From Bacteroides sp. UBA7335 (GTDB lineage Bacteria > Bacteroidota > Bacteroidia > Bacteroidales > Bacteroidaceae): a DNA stretch of 18,095 nt. How positions within the stretch are numbered: the first letter of the stretch is position 1; every line of letters begins with the position of its first letter. The DNA is taken from assembly GCA_002471185.1 (NCBI GenBank), contig DKPL01000032.1, positions 1 through 18,095 on the forward strand, written 5' to 3'. Both the position numbers and the translations under genes were made by a program. Below the pieces are notes generated by a model that was not told the origin of the DNA, made no database searches, and was given only the letters and a program-made list of their open reading frames with translations. Shown in pieces: positions 6,252 to 13,870 of the stretch.

Positions 6252-8090
6252 TTACTTTACCCATATCTTCTGGTGGGCTATCGTTCCATCTTCAGTTGTT
6301 GTCAATACGATATATACTCCCGGAGCTACTGTCATGTCATACTCTGTTGCATTGGGGGTAGCCTCAACTACTATTTCTCCTTTTAGGTTGCAAACTCTAA
6401 TGGTATTGAGTTTTTGTTTGCTGCATACACTTATTGCACCTGCTACGTTGCTGCTTACTATTATCTTGCTTCCGTCCATCACTTCCTCAAAGCCTGTCAC
6501 TCCTTCGCCCCATTGCTGCACCAGCCAGTTGCTTTTTCGATTTAAATAGCTCATCATGCTATTCTTACCGTCGGATACATTGGCATTGCCATATTGTGGC
6601 CAGCGCTGAGCATCATATTGCGCTGCTACTGATATCTGGTTTGTGAAATTATCGACAAACGAAGCTAGTTGTGGATATTGATTTCCTTTGAACTCCTTCC
6701 ATAATCTTTTCACCTCTGCCTGAAAGCGAGGATATTTGGCAATCTCTCCAATCCAAGTCTGTCCAAAAGGAGAATCGGTATAGATAAACTTATCTGTACC
6801 TCTGCGAAAAGAGTTTCCAAAATCCCACACCGGACCAAAGAACCATTGATCAACTCCTTTATCTTTGTACAGATAACAACTCCCATGAAAAGATTCGGCA
6901 TTATCCATCAACTCTTGCACCAAGTAGAACCTGACCAGCGTGTTTATATCGATATGGTTTTCCCACGCTGTACTATTTTTATTGGTAGAATAAATGGCTT
7001 CATTCATGGTTGTAACTTGCTGAGTCAGGTATTTAGTTTGCTCAGTTGATAAAGCTTCCGGAGTCTTGTAGGTAAATCGGATGATTGCCCCATTGCCTTC
7101 TGTAATCTTTATCTGTGCCGGATCATCGTAGTTGTCAATCTCTACCAACCATCCACCCGTTATGGCTTCGGCATCGGTAGCATTGTCGGCTTGTTTGCTA
7201 ATGTTTACTCGGTCGGCATCTACTCTAATGTTTTCGGTTAGCAGATACAAACCAATATAGCTTCCATTTAGCATCACCTCCACCGGCTGTTGTGCGGGAG
7301 TGTATGGTAATCCTAACAAACGACTTAACTCAAACCCCACCGTGTTGCGCAAGAAAGCCATATTGTCATCAGCGTGAGCCAATAGCACAAAGTGTTTGCT
7401 TGCCTTCATGTTGAGCAGTGCCGCCGATGCACTAAGCTTCAGTCTATATGGTTTTTTGTCGAATCCTATCCAAGTGTAATTGCCCCTACCTTTTATCTGT
7501 AGTGTAAGCGGTGCTTCTGCCGTGCCAAAAGAGTCGTACCCCTCGACCCCCATATTGTCCAGGTAATAACTTGCTGTAAGATACTCCTCTTTCGATGTTA
7601 TTGGTTTTTTGTCCTCCGTGTTGATGTAGAGCACAGGCAACGTCGATGAGTATGGAACTGTATTATCCGATTTGAACATCCATGCACCTTGTGCCCAGTT
7701 GTTGCCACTTGTAGGCGTATAGGTATAGCCCAGTGTGATAGTAGCATCAGTGGTTGCAGTGCGATATTCTTTTCTGCTGAGGCTGATGTCATCCTTCACG
7801 CTGCTGAAGCTTTGGGCCATCTTGCCATCGGGTAGAGTAGTGTTGGCAAAGGTATATCGATACATCTTGATTGCTGCTTCGAGCATTGTCAGCTTCCAGG
7901 TAGTATCAGACTCTTTGGTCATACTCACCACATAGGTTTCGCAGTTTGCATCACTTCCATATACAAACTTTACGTGGTTGTATTGTGTTTTTGAGTTGTC
8001 GAAATAGAAGGTCCCTTTGGGAATGTCTACCGCCTGCACATTGATTGATACAAGCAGCAAGCTTAGCATAAATGATAGTGTGAATCTCAT
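6252..8090 (-). CDS. Secreted CotH kinase family protein
   Basis: 612 residues. A signal peptide covers about 1-20 (ending NVQA). Residues ~21-140 form a beta-rich domain opening GTFYFDNSKTQYNHVKFVY, reminiscent of starch-binding-like modules; this is tentative. The CotH domain spans about 150-530: PLTLQIKGRGNYTW, DKKPYRLKL (211-219), a HADDNMAFLRN segment at 239-249, the family hallmark VMLNGSYIGLYLLTENI (272-288), GGWLVEIDN (312-320) and PVWDFGNSF (420-428), whose Asp probably binds metal. CotH proteins are atypical protein kinases best known from spore coats; targets in Bacteroidetes are not known. The last ~75 residues, with TIRVCNLKGEIV and APGVYIV, look like a type IX secretion C-terminal sorting domain. 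The gene is monocistronic with its own -7 element. Confidence 0.88.
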   Translation of the reverse strand: MRFTLSFMLSLLLVSINVQAVDIPKGTFYFDNSKTQYNHVKFVYGSDANCETYVVSMTKESDTTWKLTMLEAAIKMYRYTFANTTLPDGKMAQSFSSVKDDISLSRKEYRTATTDATITLGYTYTPTSGNNWAQGAWMFKSDNTVPYSSTLPVLYINTEDKKPITSKEEYLTASYYLDNMGVEGYDSFGTAEAPLTLQIKGRGNYTWIGFDKKPYRLKLSASAALLNMKASKHFVLLAHADDNMAFLRNTVGFELSRLLGLPYTPAQQPVEVMLNGSYIGLYLLTENIRVDADRVNISKQADNATDAEAITGGWLVEIDNYDDPAQIKITEGNGAIIRFTYKTPEALSTEQTKYLTQQVTTMNEAIYSTNKNSTAWENHIDINTLVRFYLVQELMDNAESFHGSCYLYKDKGVDQWFFGPVWDFGNSFRRGTDKFIYTDSPFGQTWIGEIAKYPRFQAEVKRLWKEFKGNQYPQLASFVDNFTNQISVAAQYDAQRWPQYGNANVSDGKNSMMSYLNRKSNWLVQQWGEGVTGFEEVMDGSKIIVSSNVAGAISVCSKQKLNTIRVCNLKGEIVVEATPNATEYDMTVAPGVYIVLTTTEDGTIAHQKIWVK

Positions 8091-8120
8091 AAGTATTGTG
8101 TTAATGGTGTGTCATCGCTG

Positions 8121-8128
8121 CAAATATA
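8121..8128 (-). promoter_or_regulatory. Candidate -7 element for the CotH gene
   Basis: On the minus strand TATATTTG matches TAnnTTTG exactly and is followed by GC, common in Bacteroides promoters. It lies about 31 bases before the CotH start, predicting a leader of about 24 bases. No good TTTG is found 19-21 bases further upstream. Confidence 0.5.
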
Positions 8129-8204
8129 TCTTTTTCAGTTCAATAAATAATCATAAAGTCCACCTTTTAGAAATCAGGTATCTTTTTTGGAGCACAAGAT
8201 TATA

Positions 8205-8242
8205 AACAAAAAAAGAAGATAACTTCACAGTACCTTCTTTTT
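8205..8242 (-). terminator. Terminator of the DUF2807 gene
   Basis: Reading the minus strand, an A/G-rich arm (8242-8231) pairs over 12 positions, one of them G-T, with a T/C-rich arm (8221-8210) around a loop containing GTGA, and runs into a stretch of seven T. It lies about 45 bases after the DUF2807 stop and separates that gene from CotH. Confidence 0.65.
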
Positions 8243-8286
8243 GTAAGGCTAGCCCTACGACTGCCTTTTATCTTTAAGAGAGAATT

Positions 8287-9021
8287 TTAGATATTCTTTA
8301 TTTTCCCGATACCATCTCGTTTCATGTTTTTGATGCTCGGTTTTCCTTTATAGTTGATACTTCCTATACCATTTAGCGAAGCGTCAATAGCGTCTGTGGC
8401 ATAGCAAGTGATGCTTCCTACACCGCTTGATATAGCCTTTACAGTTTTACACTTCAAATCGCCAGAGTTTATGCTTCCTACACCATTCAGTTTCAACGAG
8501 GTGTTGTCTGCCTTTCCGCTTAGGTTTATGCTTCCCACACCGTTTGAAGTCACTTGTAGGTTTTCGCACTCCAAATCTTTGATACTCACATTTCCCACAC
8601 CATTGTTTATAACCTTTAGTGTGTTCACATTGAGTCCTGTGTTTACACTAAACCCACCCACTCCGTCTATGTTGATGTAGTTGAGGTTTGGAGCCGAAAC
8701 ATTAATCACTAATATATCATCTCCTTTTTTGACTTTTCTTCCCTCGTCGATACATAGCACACCATCCTTTACATATACTTTTAGCTTATTGATCAATTCC
8801 TCCTTGCCTTTGATAGTTAGGCTGTTAGAGTTGTCTTTGCTCTGAGTAAAAGTTACTTTTGCAACTGTGTTTACCTTTACCCCTTCAAATCCCCTCATTT
8901 GATAAGAGCGAGTGATGGATTTATTGTTCTCAAAATCATCGGTGGTATTTTTAGCTTTAGCACTAACCCAAGTAAATAGACTAACTAGGGTTACTATTAT
9001 GATTCGGACAATCTGTTTCAT
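8287..9021 (-). CDS. Secreted DUF2807 (putative auto-transporter adhesin head GIN) protein
   Basis: 244 residues. A signal peptide covers about 1-23 (WVSAKA). The mature protein begins with RSYQMRGFEGVKVNTVAKVTFTQ, the typical opening of DUF2807, and continues as a ladder of short beta strands. A G(V/I)G turn recurs seven times, at about residues 120, 141, 161, 180, 200, 218 and 237, every 18-21 residues, so each unit is probably one rung of a beta-solenoid. The DNA echoes this, with TTCC(T/C)A(C/T)ACC recurring about every 60 bases on the + strand between 8361 and 8601. The domain name suggests adhesion, but function is not established. A terminator follows; I see no consensus promoter in the short gap toward the divergent peptidase gene. 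Confidence 0.88.
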   Translation of the reverse strand: MKQIVRIIIVTLVSLFTWVSAKAKNTTDDFENNKSITRSYQMRGFEGVKVNTVAKVTFTQSKDNSNSLTIKGKEELINKLKVYVKDGVLCIDEGRKVKKGDDILVINVSAPNLNYINIDGVGGFSVNTGLNVNTLKVINNGVGNVSIKDLECENLQVTSNGVGSINLSGKADNTSLKLNGVGSINSGDLKCKTVKAISSGVGSITCYATDAIDASLNGIGSINYKGKPSIKNMKRDGIGKIKNI

Positions 9022-9113
9022 ATACTTTAGTTTTTAATGGTTTCTTGTTAATTAGACGAAACAACCGTTTAAAAGGTTGCAGAGTTGCCATTAATTTTCT
9101 CAGATTTTGTTTC

Positions 9114-9117
9114 TTTG
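9114..9117 (+). promoter_or_regulatory. Weak -7-like element for the YgjP-type peptidase gene
   Basis: TTTCTTTG (9110-9117) fits TAnnTTTG with one mismatch, is followed by CAC as in many Bacteroides promoters, and lies 24 bases before the ATG at 9141. Its position inside the longer open frame from 9045 argues that translation starts at 9141. Confidence 0.35.
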
Positions 9118-9140
9118 CACTACAAAACTGCGTTGAGAAG

Positions 9141-9839
9141 ATGGAACAGGTGATTAAAGATAAGTATTTAGGAGATATTGTGGTGAAAGTAAGCACACGT
9201 GCTCGAAAGCTCACTTTTCGGGGAAAATCCGATGCTATTTATGTCACTATTCCACACGGCATACGCTCTGCTGAAGTACTTTCTGCCATCGAAAAGTTGC
9301 GTCCTAAGTTGCAAGCCATGAAAGAGCGCATATCGACTCACGCTATCGATTTGAACTACCGCATCGAGGCCGATTACTTTAAGTTATCGTTACTGCCCGG
9401 CACTCGTGATCGTTTTTTAGCTCACTCTGAGTTGGGCGAAACACAAATCGTTTGTCCTGCCAATGTTAATTTTGATGATGATAAGCTGCAAGAATGGTTA
9501 CAGAAGGTCATTGCCGAAGCTCTGCGCCGAAATGCCAAGATTATATTGCCACAACGGCTCTATATGCTCTCGAAGACACACAACCTGCCCTATAAGTCGG
9601 TAAAGATAAACAGCAGTCAAGGTCGTTGGGGAAGTTGCTCATCGAGCAAAGCCATTAACCTCTCGTACTATCTGATGTTGTTGCCCAAGCACCTTATAGA
9701 CTATGTGTTGCTACACGAGTTAAGTCACACTCGCCAAATGAATCATGGCGATGAATTTTGGAAACTACTCAATAAACTCACCGACAATAGGGCCATTGCA
9801 CTGCGCAACGAGTTGAAGCAATACAAAACAGCCCTATAA
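9141..9839 (+). CDS. YgjP-like (DUF45 / M48-type) zinc metallopeptidase
   Basis: 232 residues from the ATG at 9141. The frame is open from an ATG at 9045, but the extra 32 residues look like translated promoter, and MEQVIKDKYLGDIVVKVSTRARKLTF is the expected family opening. The C-terminal ~80 residues carry the diagnostic block SSQGRWGSCSSSKAINLSYYLMLLPKHLIDYVLLHELSHTRQMNHGDEFW: HELSH is the HExxH zinc site, and the His in MNHGDEFW is the likely third ligand. There is no signal peptide or membrane segment, so it is cytosolic. The family is annotated as a peptidase, but its substrate is uncertain. It converges on the next gene with only 25 bases between the two stops. Confidence 0.87.
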   Translation: MEQVIKDKYLGDIVVKVSTRARKLTFRGKSDAIYVTIPHGIRSAEVLSAIEKLRPKLQAMKERISTHAIDLNYRIEADYFKLSLLPGTRDRFLAHSELGETQIVCPANVNFDDDKLQEWLQKVIAEALRRNAKIILPQRLYMLSKTHNLPYKSVKINSSQGRWGSCSSSKAINLSYYLMLLPKHLIDYVLLHELSHTRQMNHGDEFWKLLNKLTDNRAIALRNELKQYKTAL

Positions 9840-9864
9840 GTTGCTGTTGAATTTATAATAAAAA

Positions 9865-10260
9865 CTATTGAGCTAAGAGTTTCACCCCTTCATTATCTTT
9901 GGCAAAGCGATATGTACCGCCCATTTCGCTCAAATTGAAAGTTGACACACCCTCTGTCTCTTTATCTACAATCAGCAGTGCACTCTCTTCGGCAAAACGT
10001 TTCACCTCGATCGTAAGCGGCTCGTCGCTCACCACATTGTTGTAGATTACACTATCGTTGATGTGTACCTCTACGGGTTCGCCTGCAAACCCTTTCACTA
10101 AGCAGATGGTGTATACCTCTTGATAATTGCGTACCGCTTGTTTTCCTGCACCTGCACGTAGACTCATATATACAAAGATTACCACCACAATAATCACGGC
10201 AAAAGCAAGGATGCCGTTCCCAATCATAAACTGCCTATTTGTGTTTAAACGATGTGCCAT
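9865..10260 (-). CDS. Hypothetical single-pass membrane protein
   Basis: 131 residues that I do not recognise. A basic cytosolic start (MAHRLNTNRQ) is followed by one hydrophobic segment at about 12-34 (MIGNGILAFAVIIVVVIFVYMSL), then a ~95-residue domain expected in the periplasm. That domain appears beta-rich, with VEVHINDSVIYNNVVSDEPLTIEVKRF and ALLIVDKETEGVSTFNLSEMGGTYRFA, and could be a small sandwich. No catalytic motif is seen. Coding quality looks real: a full-length open frame, a clean membrane segment and sensible amino-acid use. A 16-bp palindrome and a degenerate -7 box (minus strand TATCTTTA, 10285-10292) lie just upstream, so it may be regulated. Confidence 0.7.
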   Translation of the reverse strand: MAHRLNTNRQFMIGNGILAFAVIIVVVIFVYMSLRAGAGKQAVRNYQEVYTICLVKGFAGEPVEVHINDSVIYNNVVSDEPLTIEVKRFAEESALLIVDKETEGVSTFNLSEMGGTYRFAKDNEGVKLLAQ

Positions 10261-10300
10261 GTCACTCTCTTTTTAATTTTGCCATAAAGATAGCTGTTTT

Positions 10301-10316
10301 TGATTGATATCAATCA
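10301..10316. promoter_or_regulatory. Perfect 16-bp palindrome, candidate operator
   Basis: TGATTGATATCAATCA is its own reverse complement. It lies 41-56 bases upstream of the leftward membrane-protein gene, just beyond that gene's degenerate -7 box, so a bound regulator would touch its promoter. The overlapping 14-mer from 10300 to 10313 also fits TTGAT-N4-ATCAA, the FNR/Anr-type consensus. Whether this organism has a regulator reading it is unknown. Confidence 0.45.
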
Positions 10317-10408
10317 GGCTATTAATTAAAAACCGTTTGATGGGCTGCCATCACTAATATTTTACAGCCTTACATTGCTATTTCTGCCCCCGTGTTGATG
10401 CGATTGCT

Positions 10409-10496
10409 GCGCATCCTTTTCCACCCTGGTGCGCATCCTTTTCCACCACGGTGCGCATCCTTTTCCACCATGGTGGATAACCTTTCCTACCAAACC
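10409..10496. repeat. Three tandem 22-bp repeats plus a degenerate fourth copy
   Basis: Units at 10409-10430, 10431-10452 and 10453-10474 are identical except for two adjacent bases at unit positions 18-19 (CT, AC, AT). The unit reads GCGCATCCTTTTCCACC, then the two variable bases, then GGT. Each junction creates CACC-NN-GGTG, and the first two unit-to-unit junctions also TGCGCA, so the array carries alternating small palindromes; the third unit ends in the perfect 12-mer CCACCATGGTGG (10465-10476). A degraded copy follows at about 10475-10496. It is not coding, since 22 is not a multiple of three, and not a CRISPR, since there are no spacers. Confidence 0.85.
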
Positions 10497-10714
10497 GGCT
10501 CTGTGGGGCTTGTAGACGCATTGTTTATTAGTCTTTTTCTGCTCAGCTTGCTTGACTCAGTGACTGCTGCCTATGTAATATTTCGATACATTTATCGAGG
10601 CATTTATACAGTGCTCATCCGTGTTTGCAGTGCAAGAAGCTCTTGCATACCCCAACAACCACTTATGGAGTGCTAATTTTTTGTCGGACAACGGGATATA
10701 TCAAGATTTTATTC

Positions 10715-10722
10715 TAATTTTG
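10715..10722 (+). promoter_or_regulatory. Candidate -7 element for cysS
   Basis: TAATTTTG matches TAnnTTTG exactly and is followed by CAC. It lies 36 bases before the cysS ATG, predicting a leader of about 28 bases. A TTTG occurs at 10680-10683 but 31 bases away, too far for the usual spacing, so the -33 contribution is unclear. Confidence 0.55.
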
Positions 10723-10757
10723 CACATTCTATTTAATAACATAAAAGTGCGAATGTT

Positions 10758-12233
10758 ATGGAACAACAACTGACCGTTTACAACACTCTACATAGGAAGA
10801 AAGAGTTGTTCGTGCCGCTTCACGCGCCCAATGTCGGCATGTACGTCTGCGGACCTACCGTGTATGGCGATGCGCATTTAGGGCATGCACGACCAGCAAT
10901 CACCTTCGACGTATTATTTCGTTATCTTACTCACATTGGTTATAAAGTACGCTATGTGCGCAACATTACCGATGTGGGCCATTTAGAGCACGATGCCGAC
11001 GAAGGCGAAGATAAAATTGCGAAGAAAGCACGCTTAGATCAGGTTGAACCGATGGAAGTGGTGCAGTACTACTTAAATCGCTATCACAAAGCGATGGAAG
11101 CATTGAATGTGCTTTCGCCCAGCATCGAACCTCACGCTTCGGGACACATCATCGAGCAGATAGAGTTGGTGCAGCGTATCCTCGACAATGGCTATGCTTA
11201 CGAAAGCCAAGGCTCTGTTTATTTTGATGTGGTGAAGTATAACAATGACCATCACTATGGCAAATTGTCGGGACGCAACCTTGACGATGTGCTCAACACC
11301 ACCCGCGAACTCGACGGACAAAGCGAAAAACGCAATCCTGCCGATTTTGCTCTTTGGAAGAAAGCACAACCCGAACACATCATGCGTTGGCCTTCGCCTT
11401 GGAGCGATGGTTTTCCGGGATGGCATGCCGAATGTACCGCTATGGGACGCAAGTACTTAGGCGAACACTTTGATATTCATGGAGGCGGAATGGATCTTGT
11501 ATTCCCACATCATGAGTGCGAAATTGCTCAATCGGTAGCTTCGCAAGGTGATGATATGGTACACTACTGGATGCACAACAACATGATAACCATTAATGGT
11601 ACAAAAATGGGTAAATCGTTGGGAAACTTTATCACCTTAGATGAGTTCTTCCAGGGTTCACACAAGTTGTTGGCACAAGCTTACACGCCAATGACCATTC
11701 GTTTCTTCATCCTACAAGCACACTACCGTAGCACGGTAGACTTCAGCAACGAGGCACTGCAAGCTTCAGAAAGAGGATTGCAACGTATGATGGAAGCCAT
11801 TGATGGTTTAGAGAAAATCAAACCATCGGCCACATCGGATGTTGATGTGTCTTCATTGCGTGCAAAATGCTACGAAGCCATGAACGATGATATGAATACA
11901 CCTATCGTGATTGCTCACCTATTTGATGGAGCTAAAATGATTAATAATATCATTGCAGGCAATAACACCATCTCTGAAGCCGATTTGAAAGAATTAAAAG
12001 AGGTATTCCATTTATTCTGTTATGACATCTTAGGACTCCAAGAAGAACTTGGCTCGTCTGATGGTCGCGAAGCTGCATACGGGCGTGTGGTAGATATGCT
12101 ATTGGAGCAACGTGTGAAAGCCAAAGCCAACAAAGACTGGGCAACTTCAGACATGATTCGCAATGAACTCACTGCGCTAGGTTTCGAAATTAAAGATACC
12201 AAAGATGGGTTTGAGTGGCGTTTGAATAAATAA
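10758..12233 (+). CDS. cysS: Cysteinyl-tRNA synthetase
   Basis: 491 residues, near the usual ~460-500. This class Ia synthetase charges tRNA-Cys in the cytosol. Signatures: YVCGPTVYGDAHLGHARP with Cys31 as zinc ligand and the HIGH-type box HLGH at 40-43; NITDVGHLEHDADEGEDKI (69-87); GWHAECTAMG with Cys226; FPHHECEIAQS (249-259) supplying the remaining zinc ligands; and the KMSKS-type loop KMGKSLGN at 283-290. The C-terminal helical anticodon-binding part ends with DIKDTKDGFEWRL-like residues, as expected. All catalytic and zinc residues are present. It stands alone, with its own -7 element and a shared hairpin after it. Confidence 0.97.
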   Translation: MEQQLTVYNTLHRKKELFVPLHAPNVGMYVCGPTVYGDAHLGHARPAITFDVLFRYLTHIGYKVRYVRNITDVGHLEHDADEGEDKIAKKARLDQVEPMEVVQYYLNRYHKAMEALNVLSPSIEPHASGHIIEQIELVQRILDNGYAYESQGSVYFDVVKYNNDHHYGKLSGRNLDDVLNTTRELDGQSEKRNPADFALWKKAQPEHIMRWPSPWSDGFPGWHAECTAMGRKYLGEHFDIHGGGMDLVFPHHECEIAQSVASQGDDMVHYWMHNNMITINGTKMGKSLGNFITLDEFFQGSHKLLAQAYTPMTIRFFILQAHYRSTVDFSNEALQASERGLQRMMEAIDGLEKIKPSATSDVDVSSLRAKCYEAMNDDMNTPIVIAHLFDGAKMINNIIAGNNTISEADLKELKEVFHLFCYDILGLQEELGSSDGREAAYGRVVDMLLEQRVKAKANKDWATSDMIRNELTALGFEIKDTKDGFEWRLNK

Positions 12234-12267
12234 GAGATAACGTACCGATATACAGTGTATAAAAAAT

Positions 12268-12302
12268 GAAAGGTCGCCCAGGCAATTGCCGGGCGACCTT
12301 TC
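12268..12302. terminator. Shared convergent hairpin between cysS and the sulfatase gene
   Basis: A perfect 12-bp inverted repeat (12268-12279 with 12291-12302, GAAAGGTCGCCC and its complement) encloses a second palindrome, GGCAATTGCC (12281-12290), giving a very stable GC-rich stem. The T run after the stem is on the minus side (complement of 12261-12266), favouring termination of the sulfatase transcript. On the + side only TTTCGCGC follows, so cysS termination there is less certain. Confidence 0.8.
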
Positions 12303-12324
12303 GCGCAAAAAAACTATTATAGCA

Positions 12325-13869
12325 CTAATAGGTTATCATATCCGAAAGTATCTTTTCGGTGTACCAAGGGTCTTCTATCTCTTTCAAAGTAGCTCCCAGC
12401 TGAGCGCACAGTTGCACCACTATCTCTTTGTTTTCTTCCAATGGCAGATTGTTCATCTGATAAGGGTCGTTTACGTCATCAAATAGTAAAGCACGTTTTA
12501 GCTTTTGAGTGTCGCGATCAATATATAATGCGATGGTGTATCGATCGGTTTTAAACCCGCGAGCTGCCGGGAAGTAACTTACTACTTGTCCATCTACCTT
12601 CTTGCCATCCATGTTTTGTATGTAAAGCGCTCCCGAAGGACGAGCTACACTGGCCTCTGCGTTATAGAATAACGGTGCAAAGTTGCGTCCTTGAACTTCG
12701 GCAGGAATGCTCTCTTCTAATCCGCATAGTCCCAAAAGAGTAGGCATCACGTCAGGTGTAGAAATCATTAAGTCATCTACACGCGGAGCAATTTTCTCGG
12801 GGTAACGAACCATAAAAGGTACATTCATAGACTCTACATAAGGAGTATTCTTTGGGTCGTCTATGCCTTGGCTACACATGGTTTCGCCATGGTCCGAAGA
12901 GAATACAACAATTGTATTCTTATCCAACCCCATCTCTTTAAGCGTTTGAAGTATTTGTCCTACAGCACGGTCTACTCCGGTTACCGAAGCAAAGTAGTAG
13001 CGTGTACATTCAGCCTTTTTCATAGCTGCATCTGCATTAGGCCGAACGAGCAAACTATCTAGTGATAAATCTTTGTAGAGATTATAATCTTCTTCCATAC
13101 AGTCATCGAACGAGCGATAAGGACTGTGTGGTGGATTCATGCTCACCATCATAAAGAATGGTTTAGAAGTATCGCGTACGTTATCTTTATTTTTCAAATA
13201 AGCCACCACTTTGTCTGCCTCGTGTTGTGGCGACCACTCACGTGGCTCATGCTTTTTACCATTAGTATCCCAATAATGTGGATTCTTATGTTCGTCGAAT
13301 GTGCCGTATGAGTACCAGTAGTTGAAACCATGTCTGCGCTCGGCAGGTGTATAGGCATCCCATGCAGGCATACGATCTTCTACATACTGCCCCGGACGCT
13401 CAGGATCGTTGGGAGTAGGATAGTCTAAGTGTAATTTGCCAAAGTAGGCACAGTCGTACCCGGCTTTGCTAAACACGTCGCTCACGCACTCGGCATCTTG
13501 GCGCAACGAGCTGATGGGACGCGTAGAGTTGCAGTTTAACGGTACGCCACTCTTGTTGGCATACATTCCTGTGAACAACATACCGCGGTGGGGGCTACTA
13601 AGCGGACAGTTGCTTTGAGCCGAAGTTAACACCACCGATTCGCGTGCAAAAGCATCTAAATTGGGGGTACTTACAGGGTCATTCTTAAAGTTGACTTGCT
13701 CTTTGAAACCCTCTTGTCCCCAAAAACCAAAAGCTGAATTGCGATATTGATCGGGGAATATATAGATTACATTGGGTTGCTCTAAAACGGCTGTTTGCTT
13801 GGGTGTATTACACCCAGGCAAACAACACAATCCTAGTCCACTGATTAATAAATTGACTGAACGATTCAT
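12325..13869 (-). CDS. S1-family sulfatase, Ser-type, probable lipoprotein
   Basis: 514 residues of the alkaline-phosphatase fold. It hydrolyses sulfate esters, probably on sugars. The signature SSPHRGMLFTG starts at Ser91; S-x-P-x-R means a serine is turned into formylglycine, a job for the radical-SAM maturase (anSME). Metal ligands are Asp40 with Gln41 in FPDQYRN, where many family members have two Asp, and Asp326-His327 in SSDHGE. GKLHLD (144-149) and NPPHSP (245-250) are further active-site segments. The N-terminus LLISGLGLCCLPGC fits a lipoprotein signal with Cys20. It is separated from the upstream GH88 gene by one base, so both are on one transcript. The pair suggests exo-desulfation of unsaturated uronic-acid oligosaccharides; the sulfate position is not readable from the sequence. 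Confidence 0.92.
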   Translation of the reverse strand: MNRSVNLLISGLGLCCLPGCNTPKQTAVLEQPNVIYIFPDQYRNSAFGFWGQEGFKEQVNFKNDPVSTPNLDAFARESVVLTSAQSNCPLSSPHRGMLFTGMYANKSGVPLNCNSTRPISSLRQDAECVSDVFSKAGYDCAYFGKLHLDYPTPNDPERPGQYVEDRMPAWDAYTPAERRHGFNYWYSYGTFDEHKNPHYWDTNGKKHEPREWSPQHEADKVVAYLKNKDNVRDTSKPFFMMVSMNPPHSPYRSFDDCMEEDYNLYKDLSLDSLLVRPNADAAMKKAECTRYYFASVTGVDRAVGQILQTLKEMGLDKNTIVVFSSDHGETMCSQGIDDPKNTPYVESMNVPFMVRYPEKIAPRVDDLMISTPDVMPTLLGLCGLEESIPAEVQGRNFAPLFYNAEASVARPSGALYIQNMDGKKVDGQVVSYFPAARGFKTDRYTIALYIDRDTQKLKRALLFDDVNDPYQMNNLPLEENKEIVVQLCAQLGATLKEIEDPWYTEKILSDMITY

Positions 13870-13870
13870 T

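Larger units (their letters stand above)
10261..10757 (+). other. Gene-free 497-bp intergenic region
   Basis: This stretch lies between the minus-strand membrane protein and cysS. It holds, in order: a degenerate -7 box for the leftward gene (10285-10292), a 16-bp palindrome (10301-10316), three tandem 22-bp repeats with a degenerate fourth copy (10409-10496), a short inverted repeat TCGATA/TATCGA (10583-10598), a 7-bp-arm inverted repeat TGCAAGA/TCTTGCA (10631-10647), and a -7 element for cysS (10715-10722). A 94-residue frame at 10392-10676 starts inside the repeats, has no family features and is not treated as a gene. Confidence 0.7.

Noticed and set aside
6208..6549. 113-residue + frame over the end of the CotH gene
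   Set aside because: It lies antisense to a well-supported coding region and starts within the terminator region; its composition is that of a shadow frame.
9045..9140. N-terminal extension of the YgjP-type peptidase
   Set aside because: The 32 extra residues cover the likely promoter and do not look like the family start; the ATG at 9141 gives the expected opening.
10409..10474. Tandem repeats considered as a CRISPR array
   Set aside because: Units abut directly with no spacers, and no cas genes are present.
10392..10676. 94-residue + frame in the gap before cysS
   Set aside because: It begins inside the 22-bp repeat array, has no recognisable domain or promoter, and its residues look like translated repeat and AT-rich intergenic DNA.
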